Under the pieces are notes generated by a model, which saw only the letters and a program-made list of their open reading frames with translations, searched no databases and was not told where the DNA came from. From Apodemus sylvaticus (lineage: Eukaryota > Chordata > Mammalia > Rodentia > Muridae), in contig NC_067490.1 in the NCBI RefSeq assembly GCF_947179515.1, forward strand, positions 29,818,327 through 29,882,326: a DNA stretch of 64,000 nt, written 5' to 3'. This document shows positions 11,319 through 22,035 of this stretch, piece after piece (the stretch's first letter is position 1; the number at the start of each line of letters is the position of its first letter). Made by a program: the position numbers and the translations under genes.

Positions 11319-11785
11319 AATCAGGTTAAAGGCCCCAATGATCTAGTTTTCACCGACTCAAGGTTTTGGCCTTTCCAAATACCTCTGTAGGCTAGTGAGC
11401 AAGCCTTTAGTACTCACAGCTTTAGAGACATACAAGTTGTAAACTATAATACTCATTGACCTTCTTGGACTGGAAAGATCCTTTTCAGGTGTGTGTTCCC
11501 AGGTGTGTGCTCTTAGACTTTTCCTTCCCTTCTTGAATGATCCCAACTTTGTAAATCCAGAATAAGACATGCTGGCGACTCCACACACAAACAACAGAAG
11601 TAGATCACAGAATCCACATTTGTTTGCTTTGTGTCTTTTCTTCCTCTGTGTGTTTTATGTTTCATACTTCTAGTGGCATGCTTTTAAGTTTGCTGGTGTT
11701 TTTTACTGTGCAGTGCTGAACCCGTCGCTAGTTCTGTACATTGCATTTCTAATCTTAGATACTGCCATTTTTAGCTTTAAAAGTA

Positions 11786-11866
11786 TCTTCTTCTTCTTCT
11801 TCTTCTTCTTCTTCTTCTTCTTCTTCTTCTTCTTCTTCTTCTTCTTCTTCTTCTTCTTCTTCTTCT
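11786..11866. repeat. (TTC)27 microsatellite
   Basis: An 81-bp uninterrupted run of the TTC/GAA trinucleotide starts after AAGTA and ends before GTATCCC. It shows no interruption, which implies recent expansion or ongoing length instability. Pure GAA/TTC runs of this length can form intramolecular triplexes. Confidence 0.98.
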
Positions 11867-12299
11867 GTATCCCAATTCTGACTGTTTAATGTCCTTTCTC
11901 TTCCCTCTACTCTCCTTAGCATATAGGATGCAGCACCTTCTCTGATGTCTGGGTCAAACCAGGTTGGCTTCTGTTGCTTACCTTTTCATCTCAAACTTGA
12001 TCAGATTTTCTAGCCTCCTTGAAAGCCTGGCAGTTTTTATGAAAAGCCAGATTTTGTAATTTTTTTCTCATTGTGTAAAGAGAATTTTTATTTTCAAGTA
12101 TTACTATACTTGAACATTAATATTTGGTCATATTGTATGGCAAGGATTTAGTGTTTTGAAGTTTTGTATTGCGTTCTGTGAGATATGGTTAAAAAACAGT
12201 CCTATTAATCTAAGGCTTACTTTGCTCCCCTTCTAAGGTATAATAACTTTCTCTCTCTCAGCCTCTTCCTACTCGTCATCCTCCCTCCAACCCTACTTC

Positions 12300-12385
12300 T
12301 TCTGATACAGGATGAGTATGTTCACTCTGTAGTTCAGGCAGGCCTCAGACTCACCTCAAGCTTCAAGAACTCGTGTTATACATAT
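12300..12385 (-). mobile_element. old B1-like fragment, antisense
   Basis: The reverse complement retains B1/7SL landmarks (ACTCTGTAGTTCAGGCAGGC and CCTCAGACTCACC on the plus strand). It is partial and diverged. Confidence 0.45.
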
Positions 12386-12679
12386 TTCCATCTCTTCTTT
12401 TTATAAAAACTAATTAAATTTATTTTAGAATATGAAACTCAGTACTGACATTTTTAAGTCATTAAATTAATTTGTAATAGTTAAATGCCTCTTAAATACA
12501 CATGATATCATCTGAAGCTAAAAGTAATATGCACTCAACCAGTTTTTAAAATTTATTTGGAACATTAACCATGATAGAAGTAGAAGAAAATCTGTTATGA
12601 AGTCCTCTGTGAAAGGAAATTGTAAAAAATTCCTGATTAGACAGAAAATGCTCCATCTCCACAGGAGAATACTCAGTGT

Positions 12680-13480
12680 AACTGTGCCTTCATAAAATGA
12701 ATTGGGTAGTGTTCCTTCTGTTCTATTTTGTGAAATAGTTTGAAGAGTATTAGTATTAGGTCTTCTTTGAAGGTCTGATAGAATTCTGTACTAAACCCAT
12801 CTGGTCCTGGGCTTTTTTTTGGCTTGGAGACTTTTAATGACTGCTTTTATTTCTTTAGAGGTTGTGGGACTGTTTAGATGTGTTATCTGATCCTGATTTA
12901 ACTTTGGTATTTGGTATCTGTCTAGAAAGTTGTCTATTTCATCCAGATTTTCCAGTTTTGTTGAATATAAGCTTTTGTAGTAGGAGCTGATGTTTTTTTA
13001 ATTTCTTCAGTTTCTGTTGTTATATTTCCCTTTTAATTTCTGATTTTGTTAATTTAGGTACTGTCTCTGTGCCCTCTGTTTAGTCTGGATAAGGGTTTAT
13101 CTATCTTGTTGATTTTTTTTTTCAAAGAACCAGCTTTTGGTTTTGTTGATTCTTGGTTATATTTATTTTTGTTTCTACTTGGCTGATTTCAGCCGTGAGT
13201 TTATTTCCTGCCCTTTACTACTCTTGGGTATATTTGTTTCTTTTTGTTCTAGAGCTTTCAGGTGTGCTGTTAAGCTGCTAGTGTATGCTCTCTCTAGTTT
13301 CTTTTCTGAGGTTCTCAGAGCTATGAGTTTTCCTCTTAGCACTGCTTTCATAGTGTCCCATAAGTTTGGGTATGTTGTGCCTTCATTTTCAATAAATTCA
13401 AAAAGTCTAAGTACTTTTTTTTTAGTTTGCTTCCCTGACCAAGTTACTATTGAGGGGACTAATTTCCAATATGAAGTAGT
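12680..13480 (-). mobile_element. LINE-1 ORF2 fragment, antisense
   Basis: About 800 bp of reverse-transcriptase-region L1 ORF2 lies on the minus strand. Typical antisense landmarks are CATCTGGTCCTGGGCTTTTT, TTGTTGATTCTTGGTTATAT and CATAAGTTTGGGTATGTTGT. Minus-strand translation 13498-13175 gives AVLRGKLIALRTSEKKLERA, an ORF2 segment. Both ends are truncated, no tail or duplication is visible, and frameshifts are present. It is paralogous to 36070-36870 of the larger L1 below but more diverged. Confidence 0.85.
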
Positions 13481-13654
13481 TTTCTCACATGGAAACACAG
13501 ATTGTACTGAACTGAAGTAAAAATTAAGATGTACAAATTTCTCAAAGAACTAATGAAAAGATTCTAAAGCACATGGTGAGTAAGTTGCATAGATACATAT
13601 TAGCTTAGCACACACACTAGCTTTGCTATCAGTGTTTTAGTCTGTAAAAGATTC

Positions 13655-13800
13655 TTAGAGAGCCATGTCCCAGCACTTGAAGGTAGAAGCAGGCAGAGTT
13701 CTGTGAGTTCAAAGTCAGCCTGGTCTACAAAATGAGTTCTAGGGCAGCCAAGGCTACAACAAGAAACCCTGTCTTGAAAAAAACAAAACAAACAAATAAA
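13655..13800 (+). mobile_element. B1 SINE, old copy
   Basis: B1 landmarks occur in order: CCCAGCACTTGAAGG, GGCAGAGTTCTGTGAGTTC, CAGCCTGGTCTACAAAATGA and GAAACCCTGTCTTG, then a CAAA tail. The 5' dozen bases are lost or diverged. Confidence 0.85.
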
Positions 13801-14992
13801 AGACCCATGATTTCAAATCAAGAATATTAGCCCTATCCAGCCCTAAGTATTAGAGTGGTATGTAGTGTGATTCCATGAGCTCTCTCAAGTAAAATTGAAT
13901 TGTTAAGAATACAAAGTTATAGACCCATCCTAGATCTCACAAACTTCAGGTGACATTTAATGAGATCTCCAACAATTTGTGTCATTTTAAATTTAAGAAG
14001 TCCTGTTGGATATACATCCTAAAGTCAGTAGTTAACCTCCCGAGGTTTCACTGAGGATAAACAATGCTTACCTTACTCTAAGAAAGAAAATTCCTTTCAT
14101 CACTTAATAGTAATCCTAGTATTTAAGCTAATCCAATTTCTGGCATTGCAAATGCAATTCATAAACAATTTCTCTGGAGAGTAAGACAAATTACATGGAA
14201 GAAAAACACTCAAAAATTTAAGAGTCCTTCTCTCTGGAAAAAGGAGCCTCAACTTGTTTTAATCTGAATTGTGATGGTATTTGACTTCAGAGTATTGCAA
14301 ATGTAACTCCTTCATGATTTTGTAAATGATTAGAATTCTGCAGAACTCACCTGAGACCATAGCTTAAAATAAGACCACTTTCAATCTTCGGATTGGGGTT
14401 TCAATCAAATTACTAAGAAATTCATCATTTTTAAAATTTTAAAGTCATGATAATTGCTATTTGGGTCAAAAAGGAATTCTGGAATTTATTTCATCTATTC
14501 ATGTAATCATTTAGTTTAAAGTTATTTAATCATGTCATTAAAAGGAAATTAGCTGAAAAAAAAAAGGTTGTAGAAATCAAGAGCTATCCTTGGTGCAAAC
14601 ACTATCCTGCTAACTGTCAAGAGATACTCATTATTGAAGAAGATCAGATTTATTCAAAAGATCATTAATTTAAATTCATTGCTTGTAATATAAAAGAGAA
14701 GTGAAGTAAATATATAACTATAAAACTTTTGGCTCTGGAAAAGTCCCAAATTTGATTCTTCATTAAAGTAGAAGAAAAGGAAATTGTTCAGAGAATAAAG
14801 TAGCAAACAAAACCAGCCGCACACCTAGCGAGCATTAGTAGAACAGTTTTAGAATGCCAGCCGGGGACTAAGAATAATAGTTCATTTGTCCTTTGAAATC
14901 TTATATACAGGTGATCGGTTTGAGCTAAATATTTATCCAATGAAAGATGGGGAAATTTGTTTTATACTCAGTCTAACTTCCTAGTTCTTACA
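13801..14992. other. unassigned AT-rich DNA
   Basis: No repeat family or coding frame is recognised. The stretch is AT-rich with scattered A runs and looks like old single-copy intergenic sequence. Confidence 0.35.
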
Positions 14993-15329
14993 TGTGGAGG
15001 TTTGAATGAGAACGGCCCCCTTAGGCCCTTATATTTGAATGCTTGATCCCCAGCTGGTGAAACATTTTGGTGGGTTTCAGAAGTTTAGTTTTGTTGGAGG
15101 GTATGGGCTGTGTTTCAAAACCCCACATCATTTTCAATTAGCTCTCCCTGCCTTGTGCTCGTGGATCAAGACGCAATCAAGCTCTCAACTACTGTTCCAG
15201 CACATGCCTATCGCCCTACTGTCATGTTCCCATCATGACACTCATGGCTCTGTCTACAACTGTAAGTCCAAAATGAATTGTTCTGTGGTCACAGTATCTT
15301 ACCCCAGCAATAGAAAAGCGACTAAGGCA
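14993..15329 (+). repeat. LTR-like high-copy rodent repeat (MaLR-type candidate)
   Basis: It begins TGTGGAGGTTTGAATGAGAA and ends CAATAGAAAAGCGACTAAGGCA, a TG...CA-bounded segment of about 337 bp. Its middle (CATGATGACACTCATGGCTC, CAACTGTAAGTCCAAAATGA) matches a very common rodent dispersed element that I believe belongs with the non-autonomous MaLR LTRs. The exact subfamily is uncertain. Confidence 0.5.
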
Positions 15330-16029
15330 TTGAATAAAGTCTAACACACAACAAAAATATCTAATGAGCACTGAAATGAATGAAAAAGCTAGTAGCAAGT
15401 CTGTGGTTTAAATGTTTTAAACAAAGCAAAGCAGGTTACTAGAACCTTGAATTTTTAACTCCTGTATTAACAACTAGCTTTACTGAGTTAAGTCTATGAG
15501 GAGTTATTTGCAAATGACGGCAAGCAACCATTTTCTTTCCTCCATTCTTTTTCTTTTTATATACCTCTGGACCACTAAGACACCTTCAGAATTTTCTTTC
15601 CTGTCACAACTTTGAGACTCCCATCTGTTCTGAACAGGTACTTCTCTTCCAAAAATACTGGAGTTAGATTCAACATTTTCTACTCTTATAAAATAAAATT
15701 AGAAGATAGTCCATGCAATTAGTACCCCAAAGCAATACTATCTAGAAGTCATTTATCCAAACTCATGCTCAAATATAGTTCTCCTGGCTTGGTACAGTGT
15801 ATCTATGTGCTTTGTGTGCATGTAGGCATGAGGATGGGAGTACTGAAATATAAATTCAGATGAAAGAGATATTGCTAACTACAGAATTATTCAGCATAGC
15901 GAATCTGGGGCTTCTGGGATTTCCTTCCTGAGAGACAAATTTAAAAGGTAGGTAAACCATTGAGAAGCCAAATCTTTTAATTTCAGACTCCATTCTAGAG
16001 AACCTGACCTAAGTTTGAACTCAGGTAAA
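15330..16029. other. unassigned DNA
   Basis: I see no recognised repeat, RNA gene or coding frame in this 700-bp gap between two LTR-like elements. Confidence 0.35.
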
Positions 16030-16512
16030 CAGGCAGGTACCTAGCATTAGTTTCCAAGTTGCTCCCCAACAAAATCTGAGCCTAACTCCAGTCTGTAGGC
16101 TAATCCCCAACAAGACCAGTGTCTCCAGGTTACACCCTCAACAAGACCAGCATCTCCAGGTGATTCCCCTAACAAACCTGCAGCCCCAGGTTACAAGCCC
16201 ACTCCCTGCCTAATGACCACCAATGCAGGGAGCAGAAATTAAGTTTATGATATGATTCCCAGCACCAGCCAATTGTTAAAGGCCACAGTAGCTTTCCAAT
16301 TAGATGCTTGCACACTCACCCCCACTTGCTGCTTACCAGAAAGCCTTGCCCTGATAGATATTCGGAGCTCCCCTACCAAGAAAACTGTCCTGCATGATGG
16401 TGGTGTGCTGGGTATGGGGTTGGAGGACTGAGTTAGCTTGAATAGAATAAAGACCCTGCTGTGAGTTGCATCAGAAAGGCTCCTGTCTGTTTTGAGGAAG
16501 ATCATTAACACT
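16030..16512 (+). repeat. LTR-like element with internal 33-bp repeats
   Basis: An AATAAAGACCC polyadenylation-type signal near 16447 is followed by about 60 bp resembling an R-U5 (CTGTGAGTTGCATCAGAAAG, CTCCTGTCTGTTTTGAGG). The upstream part holds three imperfect units of about 30-33 bp, each with CCCCAACAAGACCAG- and TCTCCAGG-like cores, between about 16085 and 16190. This layout, repeated enhancer-like units then a poly(A) signal, fits a retroviral-type LTR. No internal retroviral sequence or duplication is seen. Confidence 0.45.
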
Positions 16513-17027
16513 TCCCTTGGGCCATTTGTTTGTTTAAAGTTTGCCTAATATGCTCATGATAGGAAGATACAAGTCTAAAGGAAACAGATCTGTAGAATAA
16601 TTTAATGCTCTCACATGTCTCATATCTATTTTCTCCTCCATCACCACACATATGCTACAAAGCCAGTGTATTCCTTGCCTCTAGTCTCTCTTCTGACTCT
16701 CTTTGACTCCTCGGCCAGACTAGACCAGGAAAGATTTCTGATTGTTATACTGTCTAAAACTTGAAATACTGGCTCTGGGTATTAAACCCTCATACCTTTG
16801 ATTTCTACAGTCATCAGATTATCTACTAATATAGGGTTATCACATTACATTCTCTCTACATTTTATAATTCCTCTGGAGGCAAAAAATAACTCTTCAGCT
16901 CCATGAAATCCCAAGGCACCAAGCACTGTTCATCACTACCTCATTAAGGAATCTTCAAAGCAATCTGTGTAATGTGAAATGCTATTGTCTCCAACCCAAG
17001 AGGGAACTGAAGCACAAACATTCACTC
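16513..17027. other. unassigned DNA
   Basis: No repeat, exon or coding frame is recognised before the antisense LINE-1 begins. Confidence 0.35.
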
Positions 17028-18660
17028 ACCCTGTTAGTCCATGTCTTTTTATTGGACAATTGAGTTCATTGATATTAAGAGATATTAAGGAAGAGTGATT
17101 GCTGCTTCCTGTTATTTTTATTTTATTTTTATGTTTGTGTGGTTACTTTCTTTTGGGTTTGTTGGAAGATTACTTTCTTGTTTTTTTCCCCCCTGGGGTG
17201 TAGTTTATTTCTTCCTTGTGTTGGTGTTTTTCCATCTGTTATCCTTTGTAGGGATGGAATTGTGGAAACATATTGTATAAATTTAGTTTTATCATGGAGT
17301 TTCTTGGTTTCTCCATCTATGGTGATTGAGAGTTTTGCTGGGTATAATAGTCTGGGCTGGCATTTCTGTTCTCTTAGGGTCTGTATGAGATCTATCCAGC
17401 ATCTTATAGCTTCATCATCTCAGGTGAGAAGTCTGGTGTAATTCTGATGGTGTAAGTCTGGTCTGCCTTTATAAGTTACTTGACCTTTTTCCCTTATTGC
17501 TTTTAATATTCTTCCTTTGTTTAGTGCATGTGATGTTTTGATTATTATGTGCCAGGAGGACTTTCTGTTCTGGTCCAGCCTGTTTGGAGTTCTGTAGGCT
17601 TCTTGTATGTTCATGGGCATCTCTTTCTTTAGCTTAGGGAAGTTTTCTTCTACAATGTTGTTGAAGATATTTACTGGCCCTTTAAGCTGTAAATCTTCAC
17701 TCTCTTCTATACCTATAATCCTTAGGTTTGGTCTTCTCATTGTGTACTGGATTTCCTGGATGTTTTGGATTACAGATTTCTGCATTTTGGATATTCTTTG
17801 ACTGTTGAGTCAATGTTTTCTGTAGTATCTTCAGCACCTGAGATTCTTTCTTCTATCTCTTGTATTCTGTTGTTGATGCTTGTATCTATGACTCCTGAAT
17901 TCTTTCCAAGGTTTTCTATCTCCAGAGTTGTCTCCCTGTTTAATTTCTTCCATTTTTAGATCCTGGATGGTTTTGTTAAGTTCCTTCACTTGTTTGTGTT
18001 TTCCTGTAATTCTTTAAGGGATTTTTGTGTTTCCTCTTTAATAGTTTTATTTGCTGATCCATGTTCTCTTGTATTTCTTTAAGGGGTTTTTGTGTTTCCT
18101 CTTTGATGGTTTTATTTGTTGACCCATGTTCTCCTATATTTCTTTAAGGGAATTATTTATGTCCTTCTTGAAGTCCTCTATCAGCATCATGAGATGTGAT
18201 TTTAAATCCAAGTCTTGCTTTTCTGGTGTGTTGGGGTATCCGGGACTTGCTGTGGTGGGAGAACTGCCTTCTCGTATTGCTAAGTAGCCTTGATGTCTGT
18301 TGGTAGGGTTCTTGTGCTTGCCTTTTGCCATCTGGTTATCTCTGGTGATAGTGGTCTTGTTGTCTCTGGCTGAAGTTTGTCCCTCCTGTGTGTGGGCCTG
18401 TAAGCCTGTGTCAGTACTCCTGGGAGACAAAATCTCTTGTGGCAGGGTCTCTGCACAGAAGACTGTGGGGTCTCCCGCCTCCCTGGTGCAAACGGCGGCT
18501 GGGAGACTCCTTTCTCAACTGCTTCACTGATCATATGCTCTGTGTTCTCTGAGCTCTTCCCCTCCAGAGAGAAGGTAGAGATCTGACCTCAGCACTCAGA
18601 AGTGAAAGCACTGCTAGGAGAGCACTCTCTCTTGACAGGCCATGCACCCACTGTCTCCCT
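17028..18660 (-). mobile_element. LINE-1 5' half (5'UTR, ORF1, start of ORF2), antisense
   Basis: Read on the minus strand, this is L1 5'UTR (about 18660-18332), ORF1 (from 18331) and only the first 30 or so codons of ORF2 (about 17128-17028), recognisable by the conserved LISLNINGLNSPIKRH-like start. It stops in ORF2 just after GACTAACAG, about 17 bases past an AATAAA. No poly(A) tail or target-site duplication is visible. The other half of the element is not adjacent. Confidence 0.85.
17170..18331 (-). pseudogene. L1 ORF1 pseudogene
   Basis: ORF1 encodes the LINE-1 RNA-binding nucleic-acid chaperone: a coiled-coil N-terminal half, an RRM and a C-terminal domain. The start MAKGKHKNPTNRH lies at 18331. 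The run into the coiled coil (LMMLIEDFKKDINNSLKEI) is intact to about 18134. The RRM segment (MRRPNLRIIGIEESEDLQLK to KGQVTYKGRP) is open at 17785-17420. The coiled-coil region between them is broken, so no full ORF1 can be made. The end is approximate. Confidence 0.85.
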
Positions 18661-20211
18661 TTTCTGATCTTGAATTTTTTTGTTATTATTTGAAGTAATG
18701 GAGAAATTTACTCTCTGGTTAAATATATATGTTCTAAAAGGGAAAACATTTCATAATAGCCCAAAATGAAATTCTTGCACTTTTCAAAATATGTAAGAAT
18801 TCAGAATGAAAATATTCTGGGATTTTTAGTGTAATCAAAATTGACCTTGCTGGAAACATGACAACATTTATTCTCTGTTGGTACTGTTACAGTTTCAATG
18901 CATATAATAAGATTTCAAAGAAACTGATGCTAGTTTGTGGATATGCAATCTCTGAAGAACCCCCTTCCTTACCTACAGTACTAGGATCAGATAGGCATAC
19001 GTTTTTAGAAATTTCTCAGATCTACATAGCACATTCCAATATTCAGATATCCATTCAGTGCATATGCATATAGTATAGGAATCTACTATGTAGGGATAGA
19101 AGTGTGTCAGTGGTCAAGCATTTATACCACGTTCAGTCTTCAGTGCTGGGGTAAAGAGGACTTACAAAGTTAGAACAAAAGAAACAATACGCAAAGCAAT
19201 GTATAAATGGATTAATGTAAAGAAGCTGAAGTAGGGTACACAGTGCATGTTCTTACTCATGCGGAATCACAGGACTGCAATCTCAGGCAAGAGCCCGCCT
19301 TAGCTGTGGAGCTCATTCCGCATTCTCCATTTCCAAGTTCACATCCCAGTTCCTTGGTTGTTCTTCCAAGTACAGGTCTTCTCATCTTCTGTTCTACCAT
19401 GCATAAGTCAGACACGTGTCCGCTTTATAAAAAAGATGGAAACTGCCTAGTATTGGGGGAGGGATTTTCTCCAGAAGACTTAAATTTAATCCTCACTAAA
19501 GAGGAAATAAAAAAATAAATATTTTTAACACCACTTCTAAGGTTCCTCCTTTAGCACTGAGCCTCTATTTCTTTCCATTTATTCAGACATTCTTTGAAAA
19601 TCTAATAGTGTCATAGGTACTAAGAATTTGAGTACACAGAATGGGGATGCAAAATACCAATGAGGTAAAGTAATCTGTAGCATTGCATTATGAGTTAGCT
19701 GAAAAGATAGCTAGCTTCGTAGGCTGGTGCTCCCCTCTGCCTTGATCAGAGAAGTTTCTGTTTGCAATGGGTGATAGCTAATACAGAGACACATAAGTGC
19801 TGAGAGCAAGTGATTGTTGAACAGTCAGCCCTAAACTGTATCACCTCCTCTAATACTGTGGAAGAGAGAGAATAAATAATGTAATGGCCAGAGGCTAGAG
19901 AGTACTGTGAAGTACTGTCTTCTAGATAGGACAGAGTTGTTTCACCAGGAACTCACACTAGCTTTGTTTATCAGCATAAAGGTTGCATAAGCAGGAGCCA
20001 TCAAAGTTCATTCATGAATGAGGAAGGTACTCATGAAGCCACACCCCTAGCTGAGGAACTAACTAAAAACTAGGTAGTCAATGACTGCTGGAAGAAATAG
20101 ATCATACTAATATAGCCACACTATAGCCACTATTATCTGGGTCCCAGAAAATAATTCTCTACTCATATTCGTGCAAACAACCCTAAATAACTTCGGTAGG
20201 CCATTGTCCTA
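18661..20211. other. unassigned DNA
   Basis: I see no repeat family. A 91-codon plus-strand frame at 19243-19518 and a 71-codon frame at 18858-19073 have no recognised domain, and their codon use is not distinctive. Confidence 0.35.
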
Positions 20212-20365
20212 GTGTGCTTTCTGATGCTGTGGTAAAATACCTACTGAAAACAACACAGGAAGTAAAGGCTTTATTTGGCTTATGAGTGCCATCCATCTTG
20301 GAAGAAAACAAGGCAGAAAGCAGGAACTGAAGCAGAGACTATGGAGGAATTCTACATAGAGGCTT
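20212..20365 (+). repeat. fragment of high-copy rodent repeat
   Basis: The order TGTCCTAGTGTGCTTTCTGA, GCTGTGGTAAAATACC, GGCTTTATTTGGCTTATGAG and CAGGAACTGAAGCAG follows a frequent rodent dispersed element, probably MaLR-type or an allied LTR. It is partial and the family is not certain. Confidence 0.4.
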
Positions 20366-20399
20366 GCTTTCCCTGATTTGCTCAGTTTGATTTCTTCTT

Positions 20400-20700
20400 T
20401 TCTAACATAGTTTTATTGATTATTTGGGAATTTCACATAATGCAACTCGATCACATTTACTTCCCAGTCTTTCAAGGTCCAAAGACCTCCCTTGTGATCT
20501 CCCTTCCAAAAAAAAAAAAAAAAAAAAAAAGAAAGAAAGAAAGAAAGAAAACCAAGGGAAAGAAGGAAAGGAAAGGAACTGAAGGAAAGAAGAGGAGAGG
20601 AAAGGAAGGAACCAAGACCAATTTGTGTTGCCCCACATTGCCATGGAGTTTTTTACACTGTCCAGGACAACTTGGACAGAGGTAGCACTGACCATTAGAC
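20400..20700 (-). mobile_element. old LINE-1 (Lx-type) 3' fragment, antisense
   Basis: The plus strand reads TTATTGATTATTTGGGAATT, CACATAATGCA and TTGTGTTGCCCCACATTGCC, a pattern I associate with the reverse complement of old rodent L1 3'UTRs. A poly-A and GAAA tract (20508-20552) interrupts it. The assignment is tentative. Confidence 0.4.
20508..20600. repeat. poly-A / GAAA / GGAAA purine tract
   Basis: An A run of about 23 bases passes into GAAA units and then into a GGAAAG-rich stretch, about 90 bp of almost pure purine on the plus strand. Lysine-rich or serine/phenylalanine-rich open frames here are simple-repeat artefacts. Confidence 0.9.
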
Positions 20701-20985
20701 CCTCCTACGTTATTTATTCATTAAGAAAATGTCCCACTAACCAATCTGATAGAGTCAATGTCTCAACTGAAATTTTTCCCTGCAAAGTGACTTTAGTTTT
20801 GTTAAGTTTATAAAAACTACCCAGTACAGTCCCCAAAATATAAGAAAAAAAACAAAAAAACAAAAAACAAAAACACCACCACCACAACCAAAAGACATGA
20901 AGAGGGAGACTTGTTGAAGAAAAGGTCTGGTGTGACAGGAAAGAGGATGATGAGAGAGGGCCATAGGTGGTCAACATAACCAAAA

Positions 20986-21022
20986 TTGTGTGTGTGTGTG
21001 TGTGTGTGAGTGTGTGTGTGTG
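20986..21022. repeat. (GT)n microsatellite
   Basis: A GT run of about 18 units carries a single A interruption at about 21009. Confidence 0.9.
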
Positions 21023-21555
21023 AAATCATCAAATGACCTAACTCATTTTAAAGTACAGATAGAACTATATAGTTGAAGTAACAGTGACTTAAATGAGAGA
21101 TCATTTTGCAGTACCAAAACTACATCTAACAGAACACAAGTAAAGGCTATCCTAACCCACTGCAAACAGAGGCATCTCTGACTAAGGCAGAGTCTAATCC
21201 TTAGAGTCTATGACTGGGTAATCTTGTTCAGATATCTTTTATCTGGCTGAGAATTCAAATCTATAAATTACTTTAATTCACTTGGTCTTATTGGTCTTTG
21301 TTGCTATTTTGTTTCCAACCCAATTCCCCATAAAAGAAAGCTCAACTCAATCAGTTAACAAAACAAGCTAAAAGCCTAGATTGGGTGACCTCCCACTACA
21401 CTACTTTATTTCCCTTTCTTTCTCTCTCTTTCTTTCTCCCCCCTCTCGGTTTTTTTTCTCGTAGCTCCTCCCCCTCCTCTTTAGCCCTGTCGCTCCTCCC
21501 CTAGACTCTCAGCTCCTCCCACTTCCTCCTGCCCAATCATTGGCTCAAGCCTTTA
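21023..21555. other. unassigned DNA with pyrimidine-rich end
   Basis: The first part has no recognised feature. From about 21410 to 21540 it is C/T-rich (TTTCTTTCTC and CTCCTCCC stretches) and contains CCAATCATTGGCTC. This could be the U3 of an LTR interrupted by the following LINE-1, but evidence is thin. Confidence 0.3.
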
Positions 21556-22035
21556 ACAGCCCTATTTGTAATAGCCAGAAGCTGGAAAGAACCTAGATGT
21601 CCTTCAACGGAGGAATGGATACAAAAAATGTGGTATATCTACACAATGGAGTACTATTCAGCCATTAGAAACAATGAATTCATGACAAATGGATGGAGCT
21701 GGAGAACATCATACTAAGTGAGGTAACCCAGTCTCAAAAGATCAATCATGGTATGTACTCACTGATAAGTGGATATTAGCCTAGAAACTTTGAATATCCA
21801 GGACATAATCCACAAATTAAATGATGTCCAAAAAGAATGGAGGAGTGGTCCCTGGTTCTGGAAAGATTCAGTGCAAGAGTATAGGGGAATTCCAGAACAG
21901 GGAAGTGGGAAGGGGTGGATGGAAGAATAGGGGGACGGAAGAGGGCTTATGGGACTTGCGGGGAGTGGGGACCCAGAAAAGGGGAAATCATTTGCAATGT
22001 AAATAAAAAAATAAAATAAATTAAAAAAAAAAAAA
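21556..22035 (+). mobile_element. LINE-1 3' end (ORF2 C-terminus and 3'UTR)
   Basis: The sequence begins within ORF2 (AACAGCCCTATTTGTAATAG) and follows the C-terminal ORF2, the stop, the G-rich 3'UTR (GGGGAGTGGGGACCCAGAAA) and an A-rich tail. A small deletion removes the ATTCTTAGG stretch that other copies here keep. It is heavily 5' truncated at about 480 bp. A target duplication is not clear. Confidence 0.9.

Larger units (their letters stand above)
10964..12299. other. unassigned DNA with simple repeats
   Basis: Besides the TC and TTC tracts listed separately, a segment at about 11093-11165 (AGTCAGCTTCCTACAACTGTGAC and following) resembles the start of a high-copy rodent dispersed repeat. 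I see no exon or convincing coding frame. The 78-codon minus-strand frame at 11594-11358 has no recognised domain. Confidence 0.3.
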
